64,000 nucleotides of DNA from Streptomyces marianii (GCF_005795905.1 NZ_VAWE01000001.1:1984001-2048000), one strand, 5' to 3'; counted from the first letter of the stretch, positions 15,324 through 24,556 are shown. Notes: generated from the letters alone by a model not told the origin. Numbers and translations are program-made.

Positions 15324-15378
15324 GGCTGCCGGCGCCCCGGAGGGCGTCGGTGGCGGAGGTCCGTGCGTGCCCGGGCGG

Positions 15379-16122
15379 TTACGCCTCGCCCTCGCGGGCC
15401 GCGGCCGCCTTGCGGGCCTCCTCGGCGCGCTCCTGCTCCTCCATCTCGGCGAAGACGTCGATGGGCGGCGGGGCCTTCGCCAGGAAGACCCAGGTCAGAT
15501 AGACCGCCAGCAGGAACGGCGGGATCTTCAGCGCGACCAGCACCCAGCCGAGCTGGGTCGTGTCCGCCCACCAGTAGAGCGGGAAGAGGATGGCGCACTT
15601 GGCGAGCAGGATCAGGCCCCATGCCCAGCTGGCCTTGGCGTAGGCCTTCTTGCGGCCGGGGTTGCGGGTGCGCCAGGAGAGGTTCTCCTTGAAGACCGGC
15701 CCGAGGATGAGGCCGATCAGGGGGACGCCCGCCAGGGTCGTGATGATGTACGCGAGGGCGAGGCCCAGCGTGTACAGCATGCCCGGCAGGTAGAAGTCCT
15801 TGGCGTTGCCGGTCATCATCGCGAACACGACGCCGAAGGCCACACCGAACACGCCGCTGAAGGCGTGCTTCACGGTGTCCCGGCGGACGAGCCGGACGGC
15901 GACGAGGGCCAGGGACAGCCCGAGGGCCGCGATGGCCGAGATGTGCAGGTCCTTGTTGATCGTGTAGATCGTGACGAAGAGCAGTCCGGGCAGGACCGTC
16001 TCGACCGTGCCCCGGATACCGCCGAAGGCCTCGAACAGGGCCGCTTCGGTCACGGCCTTGGCGTGCCGGCCGTGGCCGTCGTCGTCCTGTTCCTGCGTGG
16101 TCGGCTTGTCGAGGGACGTCAC
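15379..16122 (-). CDS. DUF3159 membrane protein
   Basis: 247 residues with a polar N-terminus (TTQEQDDDGHGRHAKAVTEA). Five to six membrane segments follow, including LPGLLFVTIYTINKDLHISA, GVFGVAFGVVFAMMTGNAKD and LLAKCAILFPLYWWADTTQL, and the protein ends in a charged coiled tail EEQERAEEARKAAAAREGEA. It matches actinobacterial DUF3159 (Rv2693c-like), consistent with its position after ceoBC and before an OB-fold gene. Function is unknown. The gap to the upstream OB-fold gene is 3 bp, so the two are probably cotranscribed. Confidence 0.85.
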   Translation of the reverse strand: MTSLDKPTTQEQDDDGHGRHAKAVTEAALFEAFGGIRGTVETVLPGLLFVTIYTINKDLHISAIAALGLSLALVAVRLVRRDTVKHAFSGVFGVAFGVVFAMMTGNAKDFYLPGMLYTLGLALAYIITTLAGVPLIGLILGPVFKENLSWRTRNPGRKKAYAKASWAWGLILLAKCAILFPLYWWADTTQLGWVLVALKIPPFLLAVYLTWVFLAKAPPPIDVFAEMEEQERAEEARKAAAAREGEA

Positions 16123-16125
16123 CGG

Positions 16126-16533
16126 CTACTCCTGTCCGAGCGGTCGGAGCTCGTATTTGGGATTGAACAGCACCCGCCGGCCCTGGCTCATGGAGATCCG
16201 GCCGGAGGCGATCATCTTGCGGCCCGGTTCTATGCCCACGATGGAGCGCCGGCCCAGCCACACCACGTCCAGCGCCGCGGACCCGTCGAAGAGTTCCGCC
16301 TCCAGGGCCGGGACTCCGGCCCGCGGACGCAGGGTGACCGTGCGCAAGGTACCAGTCACCTTCACGATCTGCCGGTCGCCGCAGTCGCAGATCGGCGTGC
16401 AACCCGATGCCTGCGCGTCCTCCTTGAGCTCCGCGGACTCGAGTTCCTGCTGGGAGCTGGACAGACGGTCGAGCATCCGCCGGAAGCGACCTGCCGGCTT
16501 CTCGGCGTTCCCGGATCGAGGTACAGCACTCAT
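16126..16533 (-). CDS. OB-fold nucleic-acid-binding protein
   Basis: 135 residues. A basic N-terminus (GRFRRMLDRLSSSQQELES) is followed by two nearby Cys (CTPICDCGD) and an OB-fold: IVKVTGTLRTVTLRPRAGVP, ALEAELFDGSAALDVVWLGR, IEPGRKMIASGRISMSQGRR. It corresponds to the Rv2694c-type conserved actinobacterial protein and resembles the OB domain of RecG/aminoacyl-tRNA-synthetase-type folds. Nucleic-acid binding is expected; the target is unknown. It lies 3 bp upstream of the DUF3159 gene in the same transcription unit. Confidence 0.85.
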   Translation of the reverse strand: MSAVPRSGNAEKPAGRFRRMLDRLSSSQQELESAELKEDAQASGCTPICDCGDRQIVKVTGTLRTVTLRPRAGVPALEAELFDGSAALDVVWLGRRSIVGIEPGRKMIASGRISMSQGRRVLFNPKYELRPLGQE

Positions 16534-16641
16534 GGTGAAAGCGTACCGGGGCGATGTACGGGCACCGTCAAGAGCCGTGTGGTGCGGACCGGCAGAAGCG
16601 CCGCCGCGCCCCGCCGCCCGTGGATGCGGCGGCGCGGGCCC

Positions 16642-17328
16642 TCAGCGCTCGAAGCGGTAGCCCATGCCCGGCTCGGTGACGAAGTGCCGGGGGTGCGACG
16701 GATCGGTCTCCAGCTTGCGGCGCAGCTGGGCCATGTAGACCCGCAGGTAGTTCGTCTCGGTGCCGTACGAGGGCCCCCACACCTCCTGGAGCAGCTGCTT
16801 CTGGCTGACGAGGCGGCCGGTGTTGCGGACGAGGACCTCCAGGAGGTGCCACTCGGTCGGGGTGAGCCGGACGTCCCTGCCCTCCCGGTTGACCTTCTTC
16901 GCCGCGAGGTCGACCGTGAAACCCTCGGTCTCGACGATCACGATCTCGCCCTCGTCCCCGCCGGCCGGCTCGGCACGGCGCACGGCGGCCCGCAGGCGGG
17001 CCAGCAGCTCGTCCATGCCGAACGGTTTGGTGACGTAGTCGTCGGCGCCGGCGTCGAGGGCCTCGACCTTCTCGTCGGAGGTGTGCCGGGCGGAGAGGAC
17101 CAGGATCGGCACGCGGCTCCAGCCCCGCAAGCCCTTGATCACCTCGACCCCGTCCATGTCCGGCAGCCCGAGGTCGAGGACGACGACATCGGGGTGGCGC
17201 GCCGCGGCGACCTGAAGGGCCGTCGCGCCGTCGGGGGCGGCGTCGACCTCGTAGCTGCGCGCCTTCAGGTTGATCACCAGGGCGCGTACGATCTGCGGCT
17301 CGTCGTCGACCACGAGCACTCGGGTCAT
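16642..17328 (-). CDS. kdpE: KdpE-type response regulator
   Basis: 228 residues from ATG 17328. The receiver domain has VLVVDDE (residues 4-10), phospho-acceptor Asp52 in VVVLDLGLPDMDG, and Lys101 in DDYVTKPFG. The OmpR/PhoB winged-helix domain follows (LTPTEWHLLEVLVRNTGRLV, GTETNYLRVYMAQLRRKLET). It lies 50 bp downstream of the KdpD-like kinase gene on the same strand. In most bacteria KdpE activates the kdpFABC potassium pump, but no kdpFABC genes are in this window, so its targets are elsewhere or different. Confidence 0.92.
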   Translation of the reverse strand: MTRVLVVDDEPQIVRALVINLKARSYEVDAAPDGATALQVAAARHPDVVVLDLGLPDMDGVEVIKGLRGWSRVPILVLSARHTSDEKVEALDAGADDYVTKPFGMDELLARLRAAVRRAEPAGGDEGEIVIVETEGFTVDLAAKKVNREGRDVRLTPTEWHLLEVLVRNTGRLVSQKQLLQEVWGPSYGTETNYLRVYMAQLRRKLETDPSHPRHFVTEPGMGYRFER

Positions 17329-17378
17329 GCGTGCCTTCCTTCCGTCTCTCGTCCGTTCGTCGGGGTCGGCGGGCGGGG

Positions 17379-19925
17379 TCAGCCGGCGACCCGGGTGGCG
17401 GGGGTCCCGGTGCCCGCGGCGGCGGTGCCGGGGGCCGTCTGGAGGGTGAGGACCATCGTCAGGCCGCCGCCGGGGGTGTCCTCCGCGGACAGTGTGCCGT
17501 CCATCGCCTCGACGAAGCCCCGGGCCACGGCGAGGCCGAGCCCGACTCCGGCGCCGCGCGGCGCGTCGCCGTAGCGCTGGAAGGGCTCGAAGATGCGGTC
17601 CTTGGCGTCGTCCGGGACGCCGCGGCCGCGGTCCACGACCCGTACCTCGACCCGGCCGCCGTGGGCGCTCGCGGAGACGGCGACGGGGGTGCCGTCGGGG
17701 CTGTACTTGACGGCGTTCTCGACGATGTTGGCGACGGCCCGCTCCAGCAGGCCCTTGTCCATGCGCACCATCGGCAGGGTCTCGGGGATGTCCAGCTCGA
17801 CGCTGCCCTCCGGAACACCGACGAGGGCCATGGGGACGACCTCGTCGAGGTCGATGCCGCGGATGAGCGGGGTGACGGTGCCGGTCTGGAGCCGGGACAT
17901 GTCGAGCAGGTTGCCGACCAGGTGGTCCAGCCGGTCGGCACCGGCCTCGATGCCTTCGAGGAGTTCGGCCCGGTCGTCCTCGGACCACTCGACGTCGTCG
18001 GAACGCAGCGAGGTCACGGCCGCCTTGATGCCTGCGAGCGGGGTGCGCAGGTCGTGGCTGACCGCGGCGAGCAGCGCGGTGCGGATGCGGTTGCCCTCGG
18101 CGAGCTTGCGGCCCTCCTCGGCCCGGTGGACGAGCCGCTGCCGCTCGAGGACGACGGCGGCCTGGGCGGCGAAGGCGCCGAGCACGCGCCGGTCCTCGGC
18201 GGGCAGGACGCGGCCGGACAGCGCCAGGGCCATGTTCTCGCCGACGGGTATGTCCACATCGGCGTCCTCGGGACGGCCGACGGGCCGTGGTCCGACGCTG
18301 CCCGCGCGGGTCCACGGGTCCACGTCGCTCAGGCGTTCCAGCAGGGCCACGGACTCCATGCCGAAGGTCTCACGGACCCGCTCCAGCAGGGCGTCGAGGG
18401 CCGTCTCACCGCGCAGCACGCTGCCCGCGAGGAACGACAGGATCTCGGATTCCGCGCGCAGCCGGGCCGCCTGCTGGGTCCGCCGGGCGGCGAGGTCGAC
18501 GACCGACGCGACGGCGACGGCGACTCCGAAGAAGACCGCGATGGCGACGATGTTCTTCGGGTCCGAGATCGTGAACCGGTGCAGGGGCGGTGCGAAGAAG
18601 TAGTTCAGCAGCAGCGAGCCGAAGGCGGCGGAGGCGAGGGCCGGCAGCAGGCCGCCGAGCAGCGCCGCGGTCACCGTCAGCGACAGGAACAGCAGCATGT
18701 CGTTGGCCAGCCCGAGGTCCGCGTCGGTGTGCGTGAGCAGCAGCGCCAGCACCGCCGGGCCGGCGACGCCGGCCAGCCAGCCCGCGACGATCCGTGCGCG
18801 GCCGAGCCGGGCGCCCCGGGCCACGGGCAGCCCGCGGCCCTTGGCGGCCTCCTCGTGGGTGACGATGTGGACGTCCAGGTCGGGGCCCGACTCCCGGGTG
18901 ACGGTGGCGCCCACACCGGGGCCGAGGACGTATTGCCAGGTCTTGCGCCGTGAGGAGCCGAGTACGATCTGGGTGGCGTTGACCCCGCGGGCGAACTCCA
19001 GCAGCGCGGAGGGGACGTCGTCGCCGACGACGTGGTGGAAGGTACCGCCGAGGTGCTCGACGAGCGTGCGCTGGACGGCGAGTTCCTTGGGCGAGGCGGC
19101 GGTCAGTCCGTCGCTGCGGGCGATGTAGACGGCCAGCACCACCCCGCCCGCGCCCTTCTCCGCGAGGCGGGCGGCGCGCCGGATCAGGGTGCGTCCCTCG
19201 GGGCCCCCGGTGAGGCCGACGACGATGCGCTCGCGGGCCTGCCAGGTGGAGCGGATGTCGTGCTCACCGCGGTACTGCTGGAGGTACTCGTCGACGCGGT
19301 CGGCGACCCAGAGCAAGGCGAGCTCGCGCAGGGCCGTGAGGTTGCCCGGGCGGAAGTAGTCGGACAGTGCCGCGTCGACCTTGTCGGGCTTGTAGACGTT
19401 GCCGTGGGCCATCCGCCGGCGCAGGGCCTGGGGCGACATGTCGACCAGTTCGATCTGGTCGGCGCGGCGGACGACGTCGTCGGGGACGGTCTCCCGCTGC
19501 AGCACGCCGGTTATCGACCCGACCACGTCGCCCAGTGACTCCAGGTGCTGGATGTTGACGGTCGAGATCACGTCGATACCGGCGGCGAGGAGTTCCTCGA
19601 CGTCCTGCCAGCGCTTGGTGTTGCGCGAGCCGGGCACGTTGGTGTGGGCCAGTTCGTCCACGAGGGCGACGGCGGGCCGGCGGGCCAGGACGGCGTCCAC
19701 GTCCATCTCGGTGAAGACGGCGTCCCGGTACTCGAGCTCGGCGCGGGGGACCTGCTCCAGACCGTGCAGGATGCCCTCGGTCCGCGGCCGGTCGTGGTGC
19801 TCCACGAAGCCGACGACGCAGTCCGTGCCCCGCTCGACGCGCCGGTGCGCTTCGGAGAGCATCGCGTAGGTCTTGCCCACGCCCGGTGCGGCTCCGAGAT
19901 AGATCCGTAGCCTGCCGCGCGCCAT
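17379..19925 (-). CDS. kdpD: KdpD-type sensor histidine kinase
   Basis: About 848 residues from ATG 19925, with AAGGA 11 bases upstream (GTG 19943 also possible). The N-terminal KdpD domain has Walker A GAAPGVGKT near residue 13. A universal-stress-like domain follows (ERIVVGLTGGPEGRTLIRRA). Four membrane segments are clustered around 395-490 (PAVLALLLTHTDADLGLAND, LLLNYFFAPPLHRF). Then come a GAF-like segment, the H box SHDLRTP near 620 and the ATPase (NIVENAVKYS, GVGLGLAVARG). KdpD senses potassium, turgor or c-di-AMP. It pairs with kdpE just downstream. Confidence 0.93.
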   Translation of the reverse strand: MARGRLRIYLGAAPGVGKTYAMLSEAHRRVERGTDCVVGFVEHHDRPRTEGILHGLEQVPRAELEYRDAVFTEMDVDAVLARRPAVALVDELAHTNVPGSRNTKRWQDVEELLAAGIDVISTVNIQHLESLGDVVGSITGVLQRETVPDDVVRRADQIELVDMSPQALRRRMAHGNVYKPDKVDAALSDYFRPGNLTALRELALLWVADRVDEYLQQYRGEHDIRSTWQARERIVVGLTGGPEGRTLIRRAARLAEKGAGGVVLAVYIARSDGLTAASPKELAVQRTLVEHLGGTFHHVVGDDVPSALLEFARGVNATQIVLGSSRRKTWQYVLGPGVGATVTRESGPDLDVHIVTHEEAAKGRGLPVARGARLGRARIVAGWLAGVAGPAVLALLLTHTDADLGLANDMLLFLSLTVTAALLGGLLPALASAAFGSLLLNYFFAPPLHRFTISDPKNIVAIAVFFGVAVAVASVVDLAARRTQQAARLRAESEILSFLAGSVLRGETALDALLERVRETFGMESVALLERLSDVDPWTRAGSVGPRPVGRPEDADVDIPVGENMALALSGRVLPAEDRRVLGAFAAQAAVVLERQRLVHRAEEGRKLAEGNRIRTALLAAVSHDLRTPLAGIKAAVTSLRSDDVEWSEDDRAELLEGIEAGADRLDHLVGNLLDMSRLQTGTVTPLIRGIDLDEVVPMALVGVPEGSVELDIPETLPMVRMDKGLLERAVANIVENAVKYSPDGTPVAVSASAHGGRVEVRVVDRGRGVPDDAKDRIFEPFQRYGDAPRGAGVGLGLAVARGFVEAMDGTLSAEDTPGGGLTMVLTLQTAPGTAAAGTGTPATRVAG

Positions 19926-20094
19926 GGCCTCATTGTCCTTCACCGGCAGCCGGGCACCGGCTGCTGCGCCCGCCGTGGACGCCCCGCCGAAACTACATCC
20001 AGGAAATCGGACACGTCAGACCGCTTGCTCTGTCGTGGGACGTATTGACGCGATTCTGACGCGCTGGCGCCCCTGGTCGGGGGGACCCCGGTGG

Positions 20095-20455
20095 TCAGCC
20101 CTCGGCGATCTCGCCGTCGCTCAGGGCCAGTACCCGGTCGGCGAGGCCCGGCAACCGGGCTTCGTGAGTGACGACCAGCGCCGTGAGGTCCTCGCTGCGC
20201 ACGACCGCCCGCAGCGGTTCCATGACGGCGAGGCTTTCCGGTCTCGGCGCCGCGCTGATCGGTCGGCTCGTCGGCGATCAGCAGCGCCGGCAGGTTGGCG
20301 AGGGCCCGGGCGACGGCGACCCGCTGCTGCCGGCCGCCGGACGGCTCCCCGGGGCGCTGCGCCGCCTGGTCGGCGAGCCCCGACACCCCGCGCAGGGCGT
20401 GGACCGCTGCGGCTCCGGTGCCGTACGAGCGGTGCAGGTCCTCGACGCGCACCAT
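20095..20455 (-). pseudogene. ABC transporter ATPase with internal deletion and frameshift
   Basis: From ATG 20455 the frame starts normally, [20 protein letters not shown] then RGVSG. It then jumps straight to the signature region, [20 protein letters not shown] then [10 protein letters not shown], so the Walker A loop and about 100 residues are missing. After DEPT the frame breaks. The correct continuation, [40 protein letters not shown], is in another frame and ends at TGA 20095. It resembles MacB/LolD-type exporters, but no permease gene is present. Clearly non-functional. Confidence 0.8.
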
Positions 20456-20597
20456 GGGCCAGTCCGCCAAGCGATTCCCCTCCCCGTCGCGCCACCGGCG
20501 ACTCACCGTGCGGCCGCCGTCGCCCCGGCTCCCCTGCCCCGGAACGGGGATCAGAGTCGGCGGGAACGGCCCCGGGGCGCAAGGGGGTTGAACGGCG

Positions 20598-20630
20598 GTG
20601 GGCCGCACCCCGCCCCGGGGTGCGGCCCAC
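20598..20630. terminator. Hairpin terminator upstream of the DUF3710 gene end
   Basis: Perfect 14-bp stem, GTGGGCCGCACCCC with its complement, around a 5-base loop. It lies 40 bp past the 3' end of the minus-strand DUF3710 gene. Confidence 0.8.
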
Positions 20631-20669
20631 CGCACGCCTCCGCGGCGCGCCGCCGTGGAGGGAGCCGCC

Positions 20670-21446
20670 TCAGCGCACCTCGGTGATCTCCGGACCGCGC
20701 TGCAGCTGTCCCATGCCTCCGGAGAAGCGGGACGTCTCCTGCTCTTCCTGCTGGACGCCCTCGGGCACCATCTGCGCGTCGTTCGGCAGCTTCAGGACGA
20801 TCGGGTCGCGGGGGGCCATCGGCCCCTCGCCGCGGACCACGACCGTGTCCCGGAAGATCTGCTCCAGCAGACCCGCGGCCTGCGGCTGCACGGCGCCCTG
20901 CCCGGAGATCACTCCGCGCAGGAACCAGCGCGGCCCGTCCACGCCGACGAAGCGCACCAGCTGTACGCCGCCGGTACCGTCGGGCAGCTGGACCGGGACC
21001 TGGGCCCGGAGCTCCCAGCCCAAGGGGCCCTCGACCTCGTCGATGACGCCGCCCTGCTGGGTGATGCCGGAGGCGATCTCCTCCCGGACCTCGCCCCAGA
21101 TGCCTTCCTTCTTCGGGGCGGCGAACGCCTGCAACTGGATCGCGCTGTCACGCAGCACGATGGTGGCCGCGACGATCGCGTCCCCCGCGACCTCCACGCG
21201 CAGCTCCATGCCCTCGACCCCGGGCACGTGGAGACCGCCCAGGTCCACGCGGCCCTCCTCGGGCCGGGAGACCTCGGAGACGTCCCAGGGGCCGTCCGGT
21301 CGCGGCGCTGGCGGAAGGTTCACCCGGCGGGGCTCGTCGTGCTCCGCCGCGTCGTCCGTGTCGAGCTCGTCGACGACCTGCTCGGCCTCGCCCGCCACGT
21401 CCGCTGCTTCTCCAGCGGGACTGCTCTTCTTGCGACGTCCGAACAC
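20670..21446 (-). CDS. DUF3710 protein
   Basis: 258 residues from GTG 21446, with GAAGGA 8 bases upstream. The N-terminus is basic then acidic ([23 protein letters not shown]). The conserved body includes [60 protein letters not shown] and a C-terminal [14 protein letters not shown]. This is the actinobacterial DUF3710 family (Rv2696c-like), always near dut. Function is unknown. There is only 1 bp between its start and the dut stop, so the two are transcribed together. Confidence 0.85.
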   Translation of the reverse strand: MFGRRKKSSPAGEAADVAGEAEQVVDELDTDDAAEHDEPRRVNLPPAPRPDGPWDVSEVSRPEEGRVDLGGLHVPGVEGMELRVEVAGDAIVAATIVLRDSAIQLQAFAAPKKEGIWGEVREEIASGITQQGGVIDEVEGPLGWELRAQVPVQLPDGTGGVQLVRFVGVDGPRWFLRGVISGQGAVQPQAAGLLEQIFRDTVVVRGEGPMAPRDPIVLKLPNDAQMVPEGVQQEEQETSRFSGGMGQLQRGPEITEVR

Positions 21447-21447
21447 G

Positions 21448-21969
21448 TCACTGTCCTTCCCGGTCGGATACGACCGAAGCGTATCGATTCCCACCCTGTG
21501 AGCCGCCCGGTCCGTCCACGGCGGCATGACCGCCGGTGGACCCGAAGCCCCCCTCGGCCCGCGCCGAGCCGGGAAGCTCCGCCACCTCGTGGAAGCGCAC
21601 CTTCTCGACCTGCTGGACGACCAGTTGAGCAATCCGGTCGAACCTCTCGAACCGCACGCTCTCGTGCGGGTCCAGATTGACCACGATCACCTTGATCTCC
21701 CCACGGTACCCGGCATCCACCGTCCCCGGGGCATTCACGAGCGCCACTCCGCAGCGGGCCGCCAGGCCGGAGCGCGGATGCACGAAGGCCGCGTACCCGT
21801 CCGGGAGCGCGACGGACACCCCGGTCGGCAGCACGGCGCGCTCCCCCGGCGCCAGCTCGGCGGCCCGGGTGGTCACCAGATCGACGCCCGCGTCGCCCGG
21901 ATGTCCGTATCGCGGAATCGGCACCTCCGGGTCCACGCGCCGGATGAGTACGTCGACGGGTTCGCGCAT
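21448..21969 (-). CDS. dut: dUTP diphosphatase
   Basis: 173 residues. All five dUTPase motifs are visible: DAGVDL (1), HPRSGLAARCG (2), GTVDAGYRGEIKVIVVN (3, with the catalytic Asp and the uracil-gating Tyr), RFDRIAQLV (4) and RAEGGFGSTG (5). The trimeric enzyme hydrolyses dUTP to dUMP and pyrophosphate, keeping uracil out of DNA and feeding thymidylate synthesis. A Gly/Ser-rich extension of about 25 residues follows motif 5. The ATG overlaps the stop of the upstream thioesterase gene (TGATG). The C-terminal end is 1 bp from the DUF3710 start. Confidence 0.96.
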   Translation of the reverse strand: MREPVDVLIRRVDPEVPIPRYGHPGDAGVDLVTTRAAELAPGERAVLPTGVSVALPDGYAAFVHPRSGLAARCGVALVNAPGTVDAGYRGEIKVIVVNLDPHESVRFERFDRIAQLVVQQVEKVRFHEVAELPGSARAEGGFGSTGGHAAVDGPGGSQGGNRYASVVSDREGQ

Positions 21970-22544
21970 CAGGGGTTCACCTCGAAGGCGCGGGCGCGCC
22001 TGACCTGGTCGGGGTCGGCCATGGCCGCCTGGATCTCCTCCGGGCGGCCGTTGTCGATGAAGTGGTCGACCTTGACTTCGATGAAGAGGGCCTCGGCGCG
22101 GACGGCGACGGGGCCCTCGGGGCCGCCGATCCGGCCGGTGGCCCGGGAGTAGATCTTGCGGCCGGCGACAGCGGTGACCTCGGCCTCCAGGAACAGCACC
22201 GTGTCCACGGGAACGGGACGGACGAAGTCGGTCTCCAGCCGTCCGGTCACCGCGATCACCCGCAGCAGCCAGTTGAGCGAGCCGAGCGTCTCGTCGAGCG
22301 CGGTGGCCAGGACACCTCCGTGGGCGAGGCCCGGCGCTCCCTGGTGGGCGGCGGTCACGGTGAACTCGGCGGTGAGACTGACGCCCTCGCCGGCCCGCGC
22401 CTCCAGGTGCAGCCCGTGGGGCTGCCCGCCACCGCAGCCGAAGCAGTACTCGTAGTGCGCGCCCAGGAGCTCGCCGGGGGCCGGCGCATCGGGGTGCCGT
22501 ACCGGCGCCGCGGCGTCGGCGGGAGGGGTCGTTGCAGTACTCAC
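21969..22544 (-). CDS. PaaI/hotdog-fold thioesterase
   Basis: 191 residues from GTG 22544. After a disordered Ala/Pro N-terminus comes a Cys pair (YCFGCGGGQPHGLHL), then the hotdog core: VTAAHQGAPGLAHGGVLATA with HGG at the active site, LDETLGSLNWLL, LETDFVRPVPVDTVLFLEAE and IYSRATGRIGGPEGPVAVRA. These enzymes hydrolyse acyl-CoA thioesters; the acyl chain is unknown. The last bases overlap the dut start. It is divergent from the DUF3093 gene at 22603. Confidence 0.85.
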   Translation of the reverse strand: MSTATTPPADAAAPVRHPDAPAPGELLGAHYEYCFGCGGGQPHGLHLEARAGEGVSLTAEFTVTAAHQGAPGLAHGGVLATALDETLGSLNWLLRVIAVTGRLETDFVRPVPVDTVLFLEAEVTAVAGRKIYSRATGRIGGPEGPVAVRAEALFIEVKVDHFIDNGRPEEIQAAMADPDQVRRARAFEVNP

Positions 22545-22602
22545 AGCCGCAGACCTTACCCGCGGGGCAACCTGCCGGTCTCGCCGTGCCAAGCTTGGGT
22601 TC

Positions 22603-23085
22603 ATGCAGCCCTCCGCCACGCCGTCCGGCTCCCCCGCGGCACCCCGCTACGACGAGCGTCTCACCGTCCCCCGATCCTGGTGGCTGATCACCGCTCTGGT
22701 GGCGGTCTCGGGCGGTCTGGTCCTGCTGCCGCTGGGGACGGTGCCGATGCTCGGCGGGCTGATCGCGGCGGGCGCGCTGGCGGCGGTCGGCGTGAGCTCG
22801 TACGGCTCCGCCCGAATCAGGGTGGTGGCGGACTCGCTGGTGGCGGGCGACGCCCGGATCCCCGTGCCGGCGCTCGGCGAGCCCGAGGCTCTGGAGGCCG
22901 AGGACGCCCGGGCCTGGCGTTCGTACAAGGCGGATCCGCGTGCCTTCATGCTGCTCCGCAGCTATGTGCCGACGGCGGTGCGGGTGCCGGTCACCGACCC
23001 GGAGGACCCGACGCCTTACCTGTACCTGTCCACGCGGGATCCGAAGGGCCTGATCGCCGCCCTCGAAGCCGTCAGGGAGCGCTGA
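22603..23085 (+). CDS. DUF3093 membrane protein
   Basis: 160 residues. A short cytoplasmic start (APRYDERLTVPRSWWL) leads into two membrane segments (LITALVAVSGGLVLLPLGTV, GGLIAAGALAAVGVSSYGSA). A soluble domain follows with IRVVADSLVAGDARIPVPAL and a C-terminal YLYLSTRDPKGLIAALEAVR. This is the DUF3093 family (Rv2698-like), conserved beside dut in actinobacteria. The domain looks like a membrane-anchored PH-like fold. Function is unknown. Confidence 0.85.
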   Translation: MQPSATPSGSPAAPRYDERLTVPRSWWLITALVAVSGGLVLLPLGTVPMLGGLIAAGALAAVGVSSYGSARIRVVADSLVAGDARIPVPALGEPEALEAEDARAWRSYKADPRAFMLLRSYVPTAVRVPVTDPEDPTPYLYLSTRDPKGLIAALEAVRER

Positions 23086-23277
23086 GGGGCGGCGGAGGCC
23101 GGGCCGGAACGCCTTCGCCCCGCGTCCGGTACGGGGCGGCAGGGCCCGGGCCGAAGCGGCCGGGCCCGGACGGATGGGAACCGCCGTCGGCGGGCTTCAG
23201 CGGGCCCCGCACGCCCGCCCACGGGTGTCCGTGGGGCCCGCGCGCGTGCCCGCGAGCGCGTGTCCTTGTGCGCGGAG

Positions 23278-24246
23278 TCAGCGGTCGAGTTCCCGGCGGA
23301 GTTCGACGGGGATGGTGTGCGGCAGTTCGCCGGGCTGTTCCAGCCGGGGCTGCGGGGGCAGCGCGTCCCAGGGCACCTGCCTGGCACGCAGGTCCTTGCG
23401 GATGCGCTCGGCCAGTTTCCTGGTGTCCCGCCGGTTCATCACGGCGCCGACGGCGGCACCGATCATGAAGGGCATCAGGTTCGGCAGATTGCGGACCGTG
23501 CGTTTCATGATCTGCTGCCGGAGCTCGCGCTTCATCCGGCCGCCCAGGGCCGCGTTGATCGTCGACGGTTCGGACACGTCGATGCCGCGCTCCTCCGACC
23601 AGCTGCTCAGGTAGGCGGTGGAGCGCTCCTTGAGGTTGCCGGGCGGGCGTCGGCCGTAGACCTCGTGAAGTTCGGCGATCAGCTTGAGCTCGATCGCCGC
23701 GACGCCGATGATCTCCGTCGCCAGCTCGGCCGGCAGTGCGGGCGGCACCGGCATCATGGCCGCCGCGCCGATCCCGGCGCCCACGGTCGACGTGCCGTTG
23801 GCCGCACCCGCGATCAGTTTGTCCGCGATCTGCTCCGGACCGAGGCCCGGGAACTGCGCCCGCAGGGTGGTGAGATCGCGGACGGGAATCCGCGGCGTGT
23901 ACTCGATGAGCCGGTCGGCGACGAAGCCCAGCGCGACCTTCGCGGCGTCGCCGCTCTTGCGCACGCCGGTCATGGCGGCCGCGCCGCTCCTGCGGACTCC
24001 CTGCCTGACGGCGTCCAGGCGCCGGGCCCTGGTCGGGGACCCCGTCTTGGTCGCGGCCTCGAGCGAGGCCGGCAGGCCCCGCTCGTCGTCACGCGCACCG
24101 GGAGAGGGCAGGTGGGCAGCCTTGTCATGCCCGTCCGACGACTTCTCGCCGTCCCACGGGCCGGTACCGCCCGGATGTGCGTCCGGGGGCCCCTTCCGGC
24201 GGAAGCGCCGTTTCACCGGCCGGTCCGCCGGTCCGTCACCTGCCAC
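23278..24246 (-). CDS. Conserved actinobacterial protein, possibly membrane-associated
   Basis: 322 residues. The first 100 are charged and probably disordered (VKRRFRRKGPPDAHPGG; AAHLPSPGARDDERGL). The body contains KVALGFVADRLIEYTPRIPV, a Gly/Ala-rich hydrophobic stretch GAGIGAAAMMPVPPALPAEL, EIIGVAAIELKLIAELHEVY and a second hydrophobic segment NLMPFMIGAAVGAVMNRRDT. It ends in a basic then acidic tail. It somewhat resembles EcsC-like proteins. I do not recognise it firmly. It lies 14 bp beyond the DUF4193 stop and is probably cotranscribed with that gene. Confidence 0.75.
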   Translation of the reverse strand: MAGDGPADRPVKRRFRRKGPPDAHPGGTGPWDGEKSSDGHDKAAHLPSPGARDDERGLPASLEAATKTGSPTRARRLDAVRQGVRRSGAAAMTGVRKSGDAAKVALGFVADRLIEYTPRIPVRDLTTLRAQFPGLGPEQIADKLIAGAANGTSTVGAGIGAAAMMPVPPALPAELATEIIGVAAIELKLIAELHEVYGRRPPGNLKERSTAYLSSWSEERGIDVSEPSTINAALGGRMKRELRQQIMKRTVRNLPNLMPFMIGAAVGAVMNRRDTRKLAERIRKDLRARQVPWDALPPQPRLEQPGELPHTIPVELRRELDR

Positions 24247-24259
24247 GGCCGACCGGACC

Positions 24260-24556
24260 TCAGTCGCAGTCGCGGCAGATCGGCTGGCCGTTCTTCTCTC
24301 GGGCCAGTTGGCTGCGGTGGTGGACCAGGAAGCAGCTCATGCAGGTGAACTCGTCCGCCTGCTTGGGCAGCACCCGGACGGCCAGCTCCTCGTTCGAGAG
24401 GTCCGCTCCGGGCAGCTCCAGGCCCTCTGCGGCCTCGAACTCGTCGACGTCGACCGTGGAGGTCGTCTTGTCGTTCCGGCGCGCCTTCAGCTCTTCGAGG
24501 CTGTCGGAATCGATGTCGTCGTCGGTCTTGCGTGGGGTGTCGTAATCCGTAGCCAT
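24260..24556 (-). CDS. DUF4193 zinc-binding protein
   Basis: 98 residues from ATG 24556. The N-terminal half is acidic (TPRKTDDDIDSDSLEELKAR). The C-terminal half has a Cys pair CMSC, then RSQLAREKNGQPICRDCD at the end, giving a zinc ribbon with C-x2-C...C-x2-C. This is the DUF4193 family (Rv2699c-like), universal in actinobacteria near dut and sigA and highly expressed. A role in transcription is suspected for this family but not shown here. Confidence 0.88.
   Translation of the reverse strand: MATDYDTPRKTDDDIDSDSLEELKARRNDKTTSTVDVDEFEAAEGLELPGADLSNEELAVRVLPKQADEFTCMSCFLVHHRSQLAREKNGQPICRDCD

Noticed and set aside
14875..17574. 899-residue plus-strand open frame
   Set aside because: It crosses ceoC, a strong terminator and several minus-strand genes. 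No family content.
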